Shown: positions 39,313-50,670, numbered from the stretch's first letter. The stretch is DNA of 64,000 nt from Prochilodus magdalenae (GCA_024036415.1 JAMWET010005038.1:124001-188000); one strand, 5' to 3'. Made by a program: numbers and translations. The notes: generated by a model from the sequence alone, not told the origin.

Positions 39313-40111
39313 CACAGTCGGGTCACATTATTATGACCACCAGCTAATTTCCAGAGTAACCACCATGTGCAGCACAGACGGGCTGGGAGTGACTCAGTAA
39401 GCTCCTGGTAGGCCGTCACAGGTATCCGGAGCCATGCTGACTGCGGTGCAACCCCACCGCTGCTGGAGCGTGTGTGAATAAGATACACTAGTCGTCCTTC
39501 AAATGTAGGAGGTAAGGATTGGGGTGGTCCACCTGTCCTTGTTCTAAATACGGAATTCGTCCCTTTGTTAAATGTTGCGCTCCCATATGGGACCCCGATA
39601 TGTACCGATTACTTACGATGTGCTGTCACAGCATGAAATTGATATCACACTCAGTCAGACCCCGCCCCGCCCCCAGGCTCTCTCTATTTCCAACCACATG
39701 GCTCACCCTCACAAGTCATTGAACCATCATCACTAGTACGGCACCCGGTCTATTTTATATTTCACCCGTCTGAAAAGGTGGCATTCTTGACATAGGTGAG
39801 TAATCCTATTTAGAGTGGACACAATGACCGAGGTCACCCCACAGATGCTCAGTTGGGTTCCTGAACCAGATTCCGGGGAATCTGGTTCCAGGGTAGTACT
39901 TGGAAGTCTTGGTTATACTCTTCCGCCCATAGCTGGAAGATCCCATCCGCCCCGGAGAAGGCGTTCAGCATGTATGGTGGTGTACAAGATCTGCCAGCCT
40001 ACTGCACACCATATATACCCACCAAGCCCGCTCACGACACGTGACTTCCTTCAGGAGCCATGCGCTGCAGCTCTCGAAAGCAGGAAGTGGTCATAATGTG
40101 ACTCGACCGTG
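39313..40111 (+). mobile_element. MITE family 2 with TA target duplications
   Basis: A 799-bp element with inverted ends CACAGTCGGGTCACATTATT / ataatgtgactcgaccgtg and TA on each side (39311-39312, 40112-40113). No transposase. Related copies at 51232-51695 and 52888-53075. TA duplication suggests the Tc1/mariner superfamily. Confidence 0.87.
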
Positions 40112-40164
40112 TAGAACCACATGCCACTTGTGTTTGCATACACAGTCATCCACGTTTCCCCAGC

Positions 40165-40320
40165 TCGAGTGAGCACACTTGCCCAGAGCGGTGGGCAGGC
40201 CTATCCACAGTGCCTGGCGAGCAGTTAGGGGTTAGGTGACTTGTTCAAGGGCACTTCAGTCGCGTCCTGACGGTTGAGGGGATCGAACCAGGAAGCCTAA
40301 CCCTTAAACCCCAGTCCATA
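40165..40320 (-). mobile_element. tRNA-like SINE, second family, third copy
   Basis: Same family and orientation as 10330-10565: agtgagcacacttgcccaga, gttcaagggcacttcagtcg and ggggatcgaaccaggaagcc. Confidence 0.82.
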
Positions 40321-40671
40321 ACTGCCTCGTTTAAACAGGTACAGGACTCTAGTCCTCCTTTCCACTGTAGAACCAAGTGGTTCTTACACCTGTGAGCCAG
40401 TTTCCTGAGGAAAGCTGCACAAAGGACTCGCTAACTGCTAACAGGCTAACGGCTACACATTCAGTACACAGCAGAAAACACGTCCGTCTCCATCTGTCAC
40501 CCCACCACCACTTCCTCTGCGTGCTCACAGATTACTTGCCTCTAAACAAGTGGAATGTAATAAGCGCTTCCTGAGACTGCGCCGGCACTGCGGTGGGCTG
40601 CACCGTAACCGGCTAAAGTAATAATGCAGATTCAGTAAAACAATAAAGTGTTAATCATAATTAATCATATT

Positions 40672-40708
40672 ATACTCTCTCTCTCTCTCTCTCTCTCCCT
40701 CCCTCCCC

Positions 40709-40797
<89 letters not shown>

Positions 40798-40872
40798 TCT
40801 CTCTCTCTCTCTCTCTCCCTCTTTCTGTCTGTCTCTGTCTCTCTCTCTCTCTCTGTCTGTCTGTCTCCCTCG

Positions 40873-40921
<49 letters not shown>

Positions 40922-41322
40922 TCTCTCTCTCTTTCCGTCTGTCTCTGTCTCTCTCTCTCTGTCTGTCTGTCTCCCTCGCTCCCTCTCTCTCTCTCTGTCT
41001 GTGTCTGTCTGTCTGTCTGTCTGTCTGTCTCCCTCGCTCCCTCTCTCTCTCTCTTTCTCCCTCTCTCTCTCACTTTGTGTCTCCCCCCCCCTCTCTCTCT
41101 GTCTGTCTCTTTCTCTGTCTCCCTCTCTCTCTGTGTCTCCCTCTCTCTTTGTCTCCCTCTCTCTCTGTCTGTCTCTTTCTCTGTCTCCCTCTCTCTTTGT
41201 CTCCCTCTCTCTCTGTGTCTCCCTCTCTCTCTCTCTGTCTGTCTGTCTCCCTCTCTCTCTCCCTCTCTCTCTCTCTTTGTCTCCCCCTCTCTCTCTGTCT
41301 GTCTGTCTGTCTGTCTTGTCTG

Positions 41323-41359
<37 letters not shown>

Positions 41360-41475
41360 CTCTGTCTGTCTGTCTCTCTCCCTCTCTTTGTGTCTCTGTC
41401 TGTCTCTCTCCCTCTCCCTCTCTCTCTCTCTCTCCCTCCCATGTCTCTGTCTGTCTGTCTGTCTGTCTGTCTCTC
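40672..41475 (+). repeat. Polypyrimidine microsatellite tract
   Basis: About 800 bases of (CT)n, CTGT and CCCT blocks with short (CA)n inserts. All long open frames here, on both strands, arise from the repeat. Confidence 0.98.
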
Positions 41476-41639
41476 AAACACACACACAGACAGACTCAGG
41501 TATAACCACAGATCGTTAAAAACGACTTTGATGAATCTAAACAGTGGAGCCACCCACATCTGGCACTGATCATGAACTCCATCTCTCACTCTGACTGAGA
41601 ACCTAGGAGACGGCTCCAACTTCACATCACTTCCTCCTG

Positions 41640-41970
41640 GATTAATCGTGTTCAAGCTCTGAGCTTCTTTATTGTATCTGGTCATATAACCTCGTTAGCC
41701 ATGTCTCACTCTCTTCACCCGGGGTCGACCAGAGGGGGATGGGTTCCTCCCTTGAGCCTGGGCTCCTCTCGAGGTTTCCTCCTCTTACTCCTAGGGAGGT
41801 TTCCTTGCACAGGGAGCTGTTCTTTTTCCGATGTCGTCGCTGGCTTGCTCAATGGGGACTTGGACACAGACTCCATTTCTTTTCCCCTCTCCGCTTTTCA
41901 TAAACTGCTTTACTGTAAAGCTGCTTTGAGAACAGTAGATGTAAAAACTGCTACAAATGATTGATTGATT
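41640..41970 (+). mobile_element. Interspersed retroelement-like 3' tail (family 3)
   Basis: Contains ggggtcgaccagagggggat, gaggtttcctcctcttactc, ttgctcaatggggacttgg and ctgctttactgtaaagctgc, ending in a (gatt)n run. An inverted relative lies at 62258-62475. A frequent teleost sequence; I do not know its parent. Confidence 0.75.
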
Positions 41971-42324
41971 GATTGACGTGTCCTTGGCCACAGATCATTT
42001 AATACACAGTATTGTTAGTTTGGGAAAACAGTAAAAGCAGTTTTTAATTATTCATTCATTTAGGTGTAGAAGGACACATCCACCAAACAGACCACTCATA
42101 ATGCATCCTGAACCTACATACGTCATCCCCTAACATGCACTCATCTACAGCACCCACACGCGTTTCATGTTCTGGGTTTCTATAGAAGGATTTGAGATGG
42201 ACGTCGCTGGAATCTGTACTAAGGATAGCGGTCAACACTAAACACCACATCAAAGAATTCCTTGAGTAAGACCAGGGCCGGAGCGGGACTTTTCAGACCA
42301 AGGGTCACATTATGGAGACTGGCC

Positions 42325-43134
42325 CACCCCTAATGACCTGGCATATCATGACATCAGGCTATAGGGTATTACAGCAGAGTGGTCACTCTACATACGCAAA
42401 CACTACTATAGTAACAGTAAACAAACAAAATACTGGACCAGAACCCCCCCCCCAACCCAACCCAAACCACCCCCACCCCTAATGCCCTGCAATATGATGA
42501 CGTCAGGCTATAGGCTGTCACAGCAGAGTGGTCACTCTACATACTCAAACACTACTATACTAAAAGTAAACAAACAAACAAACAAACAAACAAACAAACA
42601 ATCAGAATACTGGACCAGAACCCCGCACCCTCCAACCCAAACCACCCCCACACCCCTAATGCCCTGCAATATGATGACGTCAGGCTATAGGCTATCACAG
42701 CAGAGTGGTCACTCTACATACTCAAACACCACTATAGTAACAGTAAACAAACAAACAGACAAAAACAAAATACTGGACCAGAACCCCCCCCAAACCACCC
42801 ACCACACCCCCACCCCTAATGCCCTGAAATATGATGACGTCAGGCTATAGGCCATCACAGCAGAGTGGTCACTCTACATACTCAAACACTACTATAGTAA
42901 CAGTAAACAAACAAACAAACAAAAACAATCAGAATACTGGACCAGAATCCCCCCCCCCCAAACCCACCCACCACACTCCCACCCCTAATGCCCTGAAATA
43001 TGATGACGTCAGGCTATAGGCCATCACAGCAGAGTGGTCACTCTACATATTCAAACACCACTATAGTAACAGTAAACAAACAAACAAAAACAATCAGAAT
43101 ACTGGACCAGAACCCCCCACCCCCCCCCCGCCCC

Positions 43135-43169
<35 letters not shown>

Positions 43170-44810
43170 ACCCACCCACCACACTCCCACGCCTAATGCC
43201 CTGCAATATGATGATGTCAGGCTATAGGCTATCACAGCAGAGTGCAGAGTGGTCACTCTACATACTCAAACACTACTATAGTAGTAACAGTAAACAAACA
43301 AACAAACAAACAAACAAACAAACAAAATACTGGACCAGAACCCCTTTCGCCCCAACCACCCACCCCACTGAAGTCCTGCAATGTCATTACATCAGACTAC
43401 TACAGTGTGGTCACAGTGAATCCTCAAACACTACTATAGTAACACTAAACAAACAAACAAACAAACAAATAAACAAACAATCAGAATACTGGACCAGAAC
43501 CCCCGCCAACCCAAACCACCCCCACCCCTAATGCCCTGCGATATGATGACGTCAGGCTATAGACCATCACAGCAGAGTGGTCACTCTACATACTCAAACA
43601 CTACTATAGTAACAGTAAACAAACAAACAAACAAACAAACCAAATACTGGACCAGAACCCCCCCCCCCCCCTAATGCCCTGCAATATGATGACGTCAGGC
43701 TATAGGCTGTCACAGCAGAGTGGTCACTCTACATACTCAAACACTACTATAGTAACAGTAAACAAACAAACAAACAAACAAACAAACAAACAAACAAACA
43801 ATCAGAATACTGGACCAGAACCCCGCCCCCCCCCCAACTCAAACCACCCCCACACTCCTAATGCCCTGCAATATGATGACGTCAGGCTATAGACCATCAC
43901 AGCAGAGTGGTCACTCTACATACTCAAACACCACTATAGTAACAGTAAACAAACAAACAAACAAACAAACAAAATACTGGACCAGAACCCCTTTCACCCA
44001 ACCACCCACCCCACTGATGTCCTGCAATGTCATTACATCAGACTACTACAGTGTGGTCACTGTGAATACTCAAACACTACTATAGTAACACTAAACAAAC
44101 AAACAAACAAACAAACAAACAAACAAACAGAATACTGGACCAGAACCCCCCCCCAACCCAAACCACCCCCACCCCTAATGCCCTGCGATATGATGACGTC
44201 AGACTATAGACCATCACAGCAGAGTGGTCACTCTACATACTCAAACACTACTATAGTAACAGTAAACAAACAAACAAACAAACAAACAAACAAACAAACA
44301 AACCAAATACTGGACCAGAACCCCCCCCCCAATGCCCTGCAATATGATGACGTCAGGCTATAGGCTGTCACAGCAGAGTGGTCACTCTACATACTCAAAC
44401 ACTACTATAGTAACAGTAAACAAACAAACAAACAAACAAACAAACAAACAAACAAACAAACAAACAAACAAACAAACAATCAGAATACTGGACCAGAACC
44501 CCGCCCCCCCCCCCAACTCAAACCACCCCCACACCCCTAACGCCCTGCAATATGATGACGTCAGGCTATAGACCATCACAGCAGAGTGGTCACTCTACAT
44601 ACTCAAACACCACTATAGTAACAGTAAACAAACAAACAAACAAACAAACAAAAACAAAATACTGGACCAGAACCCCTTTCACCCAACCACCCACCCCACT
44701 GATGTCCTGCAATGTCATTACATCAGACCACTACAGTGTGGTCACTGTGAATACTCAAACACTACTATAGTAACACTAAACAAACAAACAAACAAACAAC
44801 TGGACCAGAC
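42325..44810 (+). repeat. Satellite-like array with CRE motif and higher-order units
   Basis: About 15 units of 140-200 bp. Each has ccctgcaatatgatgacgtc, aggctatag, cacagcagagtggtcactct, acatactcaaacactactat, an (AAAC)n run of variable length, tactggaccagaacc and a C-run. Ten units keep the exact palindrome TGACGTCA (first at 42498-42505, last at 44556-44563). A second unit type (cattacatcagactactaca) recurs at 43375, 44015 and 44700. Length varies mainly by AAAC and C-run expansion. Confidence 0.97.
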
Positions 44811-45149
44811 CCCCGATTATAGACTCAGATTATATACACTATTTATAGACTACTACAGCAGTGTGGTCCCTCTAGTGTTACTATAGTAGAGTTGTGGTAT
44901 GTAAACCATTAGAATACTAATTCTAGACCAGCCTGCCCAAACCACACCACACCCACAGTCCTGCAATGTCATCGTTATCAGGCTATAGACTATTACAGCA
45001 GCACAGCCAAGCTACATACTCCATCACATCAACACTGATACAAAATAACAACCAATCAGGATTCACAAACACGGCCAGCTCTGGAGAACCTTCACAACAA
45101 ATCACACGCCCACTCACCACAGACACACCTCCTGTCCAGAGCAGAAACT

Positions 45150-45316
45150 GTCTTCTGGATTAAAATTTTTAGTATTTTATTTATATTTCTCTGTACTTTT
45201 TTACTATAGATCTTATTTCTTATTTGTATGTTTCCTGACACTTCTGTTCTTTCCTCTGTGCTGCTGTAACGTTGCAAATTTCCCCACTGTGGGATCAATA
45301 AAGGGTTATCTTATCT
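45150..45316 (+). mobile_element. LINE 3' end
   Basis: Ends ctgctgtaacgttgcaaatttcc...gggatcaataaagg then ttatcttatctt, the typical 3' terminus of teleost L2/Rex1-like LINEs. The 5' part is truncated. It could belong to the same broad group as the polymerase fragment at 13.6-14.0 kb. Confidence 0.8.
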
Positions 45317-45419
45317 TCTCTTAAACCGCCGCATTAGAACCAGACAGGGGTGAACACACTGCCCCGGCGGGCATCACATGCTTACTGGACCTGAACACCT
45401 CCTACCTGCGGTCCTGTAA

Positions 45420-45427
45420 TGACGTCA
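45420..45427. promoter_or_regulatory. CRE palindrome TGACGTCA outside the satellite
   Basis: Exact eight-base CRE in a GC-richer stretch. It lies 110 bases upstream of the candidate first exon at 45537 and just right of a LINE tail. One exact site per such length can occur by chance. Confidence 0.3.
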
Positions 45428-45536
45428 GGTGTCACGTTTTGGCGTCTCCCCCGAGCTTGTGACGGTTTTAGCAGCACAGCACCGCTGTCAGCACCAGGTC
45501 CACAGAACTAACGACACCGCGGCACTGAGGAAGACC

Positions 45537-45633
45537 ATGGACGCAGGGCTTATAAGAGGCATCCTCTACACGAGCACCCAGTCAACGCTGTCGCCATCTT
45601 TGTTCATGTTACCCGCGCGCTCAGCTGGGGCCT
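45537..45633 (+). other. Candidate first coding exon, unknown gene
   Basis: ATG in a good context (agaccATGg) opens 32 codons and one base (MDAGLIRGILYTSTQSTLSP then SLFMLPARSAGA) before a consensus donor GTAAGT. A cttataag TATA-like word falls inside. The region is CpG-richer than its surroundings. No known motif, and a matching downstream exon was not found. Confidence 0.22.
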
Positions 45634-45715
45634 GTAAGTAGCCAATCACAGATTCACTTCGCTACCCGCTACCCAATTAGCGCTTCATTAGGTGCCCGAA
45701 TAGATCGCCGGATGG

Positions 45716-45718
45716 AAA

Positions 45719-45757
<39 letters not shown>
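45716..45757 (+). repeat. (AAAT)n microsatellite
   Basis: About ten units of aaat directly before the 45758-46190 array. Confidence 0.97.
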
Positions 45758-46148
45758 AGATAGATAGAATTACTTGAGTACAGCAAGTACTTACTGAAGT
45801 ACTTTGTTATTAGCCACCTAAGCTAAAGCTAGCCAGCTTGATAGATAGATGGATAGACAGACAGACAGATAGAATTACTTGAGTACAGCAAGTACTTATT
45901 AGCCACCGAAGCTAAATCTAGCCAGCTGGATAGATAGATAGATAGATAGATAGATAGAAAGAAAGAATTACTTGAGTACAGCAAGTACTTACTGAAGTAC
46001 TTTGTTATTAGCCACCTAAGCTAAAGCTAGCCATCTTGATAGATAGATGGATAGATAGACAGACAGACAGACAGATAGATAGATAGATAGATAGAATTAC
46101 TTGAGTACAGCAAGTACTTATTAGCCACCTAAGCTAAATCTAGCCAGC

Positions 46149-46179
<31 letters not shown>

Positions 46180-46190
46180 TCATCCTTTGA
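45758..46190 (+). repeat. Dimeric tandem array with GATA runs
   Basis: Four units beginning attacttgagtacagcaagta at 45769, 45874, 45967 and 46096, separated by (GATA)n runs. Units alternate between a long form containing ctgaagtactttgttatt and a short form lacking it, i.e. a dimer repeated twice. Confidence 0.93.
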
Positions 46191-46690
46191 ATATGCCGGT
46201 TTCTCTTTATATTGCAGGTAAGTTTCATGATGAACGTACCGAAATGTCCCAAAATGACTTGGAGAAAAATTAGGTTAGGTGATATAATAACAATACATAA
46301 GCCAGAAATCAAATTTACCCCAGACGCAGTAGATCAGCAATGACATGCTGGTCCAAAGTCTGCTTCTTTAGTTCAGTAACTTGCTTTAAGGTCTTGTATC
46401 AGCTTGAGCAAAACTGTGGTAATGAACTAAACCTTACTGTAGAGTAGAGGCGGTTACTGGGTTATCACCCTATATATCTGAAGGACCACTGGATGAGCAG
46501 GTGTCCCTGAACTATGAGCTTGTCCTTGTGCGCCCCTTCTCTCAGGGAATTTATTCTTGGTGTCTTCACAATCATCATAAGCCACAGCTGTTCTCCTCAG
46601 CTGGCCTCATCACTGCTGATTGATAATTACACCACACTATAAACTTCCAGCTTATTAAACTTTGTAGGGCAAAGAGCCAAGATCACAAAC
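46191..46690. other. Intergenic DNA, nothing recognised
   Basis: Unique-looking, moderately AT-rich. No gene or repeat family seen. Confidence 0.45.
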
Positions 46691-46694
46691 TCAC

Positions 46695-47415
46695 AGATCA
46701 TCAAAGGAATAGCTGCACCCAGAAGGAGGTGTGGTAGTGCGGTGGCGTTGGGAAAGAAGATAAAGGTGACCAGGATCAATAACTGATGATAAATTTAGAC
46801 TGATATGATCAATATTTATTGAGCTACACATACAGAAGTCTGTCTCTCAGTATGGCGTCGGGCCGCCGTGTTTGCTAACCCAACATACCAGACGTCTCGG
46901 TATGGAGCTGTAGAGGTTCCTAATGGTGTCCTGTGATAATCCGTCCCATGCAGCTTGAACACCCTCACACTGTTCCTGCAGATAGTGCGGTAGGGGTGGA
47001 GGTGGAGGGACACCAGGTCTTCTGGACGTGAGACAACAATCCGTTCATCTCGGTGCTGACCACGGTGCCTCCACTCACGGATTCGTTGGGCGTCTCCACC
47101 AAGACTAAAGCGGGACTCGTCACTGAAGATGACCCGCTGCCGTTCTGAGTCACTCCATGACAGTCTGGCACGACACCACTGCAGTGCTGACACTAACAGG
47201 ACGACTCATGGAGGAATCGCGGCTCACTGAACGTCTCCAATCATGTCTGTTGGGTCAGTCAGGTACAAGGAAAACATCCGTCCTCGCTTACATCACATGC
47301 GCGGCTGAGAACGAAACTTGAATCCTTTGCATGCCTTATGATGTGAAACCCACCCACCAAGTTTCATCCCTGTCGGTTGATCCTTTCTGGGTACAGCTGT
47401 TCTGTTGATGAGCGT
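46695..47415 (-). mobile_element. Short Tc1-like element (copy 5)
   Basis: Ends are inverted: gatcatcaaaggaatagctg on the left and cagctgttctgttgatgagc on the right. The - strand frame contains LSWSDSERQRVIFSDESRFS, then VWRHRGQHRDERIVV-like sequence (with E for V at the start). Internally deleted, inactive. Confidence 0.83.
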
Positions 47416-47950
47416 ACGTACACACACTTACTGGATCTGGGACCACCTAAACTTTGGCTAGGTTGATTTTTCGGAAAATATTACAGTGTATATTACTGAG
47501 CCATCCAATATTGGTGCACTAGAGAACCACTCTACGGTTATTCATAGCTTGTAACCCTTTGACCCGTTTCAAAGTCCAAAAATACAGGAAAACAGTTGCG
47601 GTTTCTTTGAAGCATGAAAGCTTTTCCGCTGGGTTTAATTAGTGTGATGAACATGTAAATGGAAAGTGATTAATTTCCCATGCTTGCAGCGCCCCGCCAT
47701 GTTTACAGCGCACACGTAATGTTTGGGTCAGTTTGACCTAGTAGAGAGAACAGAGGCTACAACAGGTTAATATCAATTATAGAGCAGAATTGGTTTTCTT
47801 CTCAGACTTGATGCCATGCCTAATCCCTCCCAAACACATTTACCTCTCTGAATTGTGGGGCTTTACTAAGACCTTCATTCATTTTCTGGAGACTTACCCA
47901 AAATAGACCTACCTTAACCTTCCTTGGAAAATGAATGATTAATATTGTGA
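47416..47950. other. Intergenic DNA, nothing recognised
   Basis: Unique-looking spacer between two oppositely oriented copies of the same Tc1-like family. Confidence 0.45.
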
Positions 47951-47954
47951 CCTC

Positions 47955-48540
47955 ACAACACCTGGGCGCACATGTGATGTAAGCAAGGGCGGGCCTTAAC
48001 GCTGTATCTGACTGACTCAACAGCCACGACTGTGGGCATATAGCACGCAGTGACGCCTCCATGAGTCATCCTGTTAGTGCAGCACATTGGCAGACAGCTG
48101 CACCATGCAGGACTACATGCACACAGACCGTTACCACGACTGTCCTTAACACCACGTCAACATCAACCAAAGACTGCAGTGGTGTCGTACCAGACTGTCA
48201 TGGAGTGACTCAGAATGGCAGCGGGTCATCTTCAGTGACGAGTCCCGCTTTAGTCTTGGTGGAGACGCCCAACGAATCCGTGTGTGGAGGCACCGTGGTC
48301 AGCACCGAGATGAACGACTCGTTGTTACACGTCCAGAAGGCCTGGTGTCGCTCCACCTTCACCCCTACCGCACCATCTGCAGGAACTGTGTGAGAATATT
48401 TAAGCTGCATGGGATGGATTATCATAGGACACCATTAGGAACCTCTACAGCTCCATACCGAGACGCCTGGCATGTTGGGTAAGCAAATCATACTGATCAC
48501 CCCACACTTCCTTCTAGGTGCAGCTGTTCTGTTGATGAAT
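47955..48540 (+). mobile_element. Short Tc1-like element (copy 6)
   Basis: Same family, + orientation, ending tgcagctgttctgttgatga. It has the SDESRFSLGGDAQRIRVWRH region and an RTICRNCVRIFKLHGMDYHR stretch. With copy 5 it forms an inverted pair separated by about 540 bases. Confidence 0.83.
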
Positions 48541-48682
48541 GTGTGAGCAGGGTTTGGTCCCCACAGTGTGCCATGACAATGATCCACACCTGTGGTGGTT
48601 GTTTATGTTTCCTGGATTGCCCCAGAACAATCTGCCCCCTTTACACTACATCTTGATTAAACTGGTATTATGTGAGGTGCAT

Positions 48683-48790
48683 CTGCCCAGTGATGGACTG
48701 GTGGCCTGTCCAGGGTGTTTCCTGCCTTCTGCCCAATGAGAGCAGGGACTGGCTGACTGGCTGGCATGACCAAAGGACAAGCAGCCCAGA
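48683..48790 (+). repeat. Interspersed repeat fragment
   Basis: Opposite-orientation relative of 785-905: gatggactggtggcctgtcc, then ccttctgcccaatgagagca. Parent family unknown. Confidence 0.55.
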
Positions 48791-49315
48791 AGATGAATGA
48801 ATAATTGAGGTCCATATTATGCCAATCTCTTCAAATATATTTTCACTACTTTCCGATGGGTAAACATGCACTGGGCCAATTTGACCCAAGTATAATCAAT
48901 TCCTTACAGTTGAACACAACCGGACGGTTGCGGGGGTTTTGAGGAGATCACAGATGTTGCAAAGCTTCAGTACTTGATGCATGTTCCTTGAGAAGTGTTT
49001 AAAATGGTGTTCTGCTTGTCTGGTATACCGGACTCTTTTCAAAACCACAAAAACAAAGCATGTGGTTTACATCTAGATAGCTGCGACAGACGCTACCACA
49101 GGCAGTTTCTTTTTCCCCCTACAGTAAAGCTTTTAGGCCCAAAACACCTCAGAGACATAAGGTATAATCAGGCGGGGTGGAGAAAGTACAGACAAATTAT
49201 ACTCCAGTGCAAGGACGGGTGCTGTGGCAAAGCCTTGCTCAAAAGCAGAAGGCTGGAGCCAAAAGTATACTGTGTTTTATTTATTATCCAGCAAATCAGA
49301 ATTAAAACCATGGAC

Positions 49316-49319
<4 letters not shown>

Positions 49320-49350
<31 letters not shown>
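49320..49350 (+). repeat. Poly(A) run
   Basis: About 31 A after ggacaattt. It could be the tail of a retroelement, but no element body is recognisable upstream. Confidence 0.95.
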
Positions 49351-49353
<3 letters not shown>

Positions 49354-49442
49354 TGATCAGGGCATAGCTTAGCATTCTGATGAGCATGCGTGACTGACAT
49401 CCCTCCAGCAAACGTGACTAAGGCACAGCTGGTGGTGTAGAC

Positions 49443-49622
49443 CAGTGCTTTTCAACCCTGCCCTGCACGTTGGGGTGCGTTCCCTGCTGCTCCCAACACA
49501 CCCGATTCAACTTATCAGCTCATTAACAAGCCCTTTCCGAGGTGCAGGGGGCGTGTTAGAGCAGGGAGTCCACTAACACACACAGAGCAGGGTGTCTCCA
49601 GGAGCAGGGTTGCGAAACACTG
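49443..49622 (+). mobile_element. hAT-type MITE with perfect 8-bp target duplication
   Basis: A 180-bp element with inverted ends CAGTGCTTTTCAACCCTG / cagggttgcgaaacactg. Identical gtgtagac octamers flank it at 49435-49442 and 49623-49630. Eight-base duplications are typical of hAT elements. No coding capacity; interior partly palindromic. Confidence 0.92.
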
Positions 49623-49630
49623 GTGTAGAC

Positions 49631-50400
49631 TATCCCCATCTTGTCCACAGCTCAATAAAACAAACAGCCATTCCTGCTGGCTTAGTCATACCTGCTAGGG
49701 TGTCTCGCTTGGTGGTTAGCAGGGCTGTGGATTTCCAAGAACCTGCCTAGGAACCATACGATAAGATATGAATCATGACACAGGGGTTAGAATTTGGTAT
49801 GTTGTGATGTATAGAGTCTAATTTTAGGAATAATAATGATAAAAATAAAATAACCACAACACCATACGCATAGAAGTTCGTTAATGCTAACATTAGCAGT
49901 GCACCTTTATGCTACTTGTTTACTTTGGAGCGGAGGAGTCGAATAAAGGTGGTGAGAATGACCCACCATCCACATAATACCTGCTCTGTGGTGGTCCAGT
50001 GGGAGTCCAGACCACTGAGGAACAGTATATAGAGAAACAGATGGAGTACAGTCTGCAGGTGTAGAACTACAGAGTGCTCCTATATGGTTAGTGGAGCTGG
50101 CAGAATGGACGAGTATAGAAACCTAATAAGGAGCTCAGTGAGTGTATACTGCACCTAACGTTCCACACCCTGGGTGACCTACTGGCTCCCGAGGTGCCTT
50201 TGTGAAGCCACCAAGTGGCTTAGGTTTAGACATTCCCCATCCCCCAATACCAGAACATAGAGTACAGTTGATCAACGTTTCAAATAGAAACCTATGCAAA
50301 TATTAATAGCAGCCAGAGAGGTGCAGCTATGACTGGCTCCTGCACCGAAACACATCTTCAGAAACACCAAAGCAGACCAGGAAATGGAGACGACCGTTTT
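49631..50400. other. Intergenic DNA with a MITE family 1 fragment
   Basis: 49960-50160 is a partial inverted copy of MITE family 1 (accactgaggaacagtatat, gagaaacagatggagtacag). The rest is unrecognised. Confidence 0.6.
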
Positions 50401-50407
50401 TAAACAC

Positions 50408-50413
50408 TTTATT
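50408..50413 (-). promoter_or_regulatory. Candidate distal poly(A) signal of ccdc71
   Basis: AATAAA on the - strand about 3.7 kb past the stop. It would imply a long 3' UTR carrying two inserted MITE copies and an A/T-rich stretch at 53.5-54.0 kb. This is a hypothesis that RNA data would settle. Confidence 0.3.
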
Positions 50414-50600
50414 TCACAACTTCTTAATATTAACTAAAGATACAACACTGACATTTACAGCTTTCAAGGTCACAGATTCAACTGCATGACAGACGAGCGA
50501 CGGCTTGGTAACAAAAAAGATGAAGTCTGTATTGAACGTCTGAGTAGGCCGATATCAAGCTGTATTTGAATCGTTACTGCAGCAGACTGAAAGAGGGCTG

Positions 50601-50631
<31 letters not shown>

Positions 50632-50670
50632 AGAAAAAAGAGAAAAAAAAAAAAGAAAAAAAAAAAGGAT
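50601..50670 (+). repeat. A-rich tract
   Basis: About 70 bases of A with a few G, i.e. a T-run on the ccdc71 strand. Within the possible 3' UTR. Confidence 0.95.

Noticed and set aside
40648..41685. Open frames of 285-344 codons on both strands
   Set aside because: They come from the polypyrimidine repeat; the - strand product is an Arg/Glu repeat with no unique domain.
42325..44810. CRISPR-like array
   Set aside because: Units are long and nearly identical throughout, with no unique spacers, and the DNA is vertebrate.
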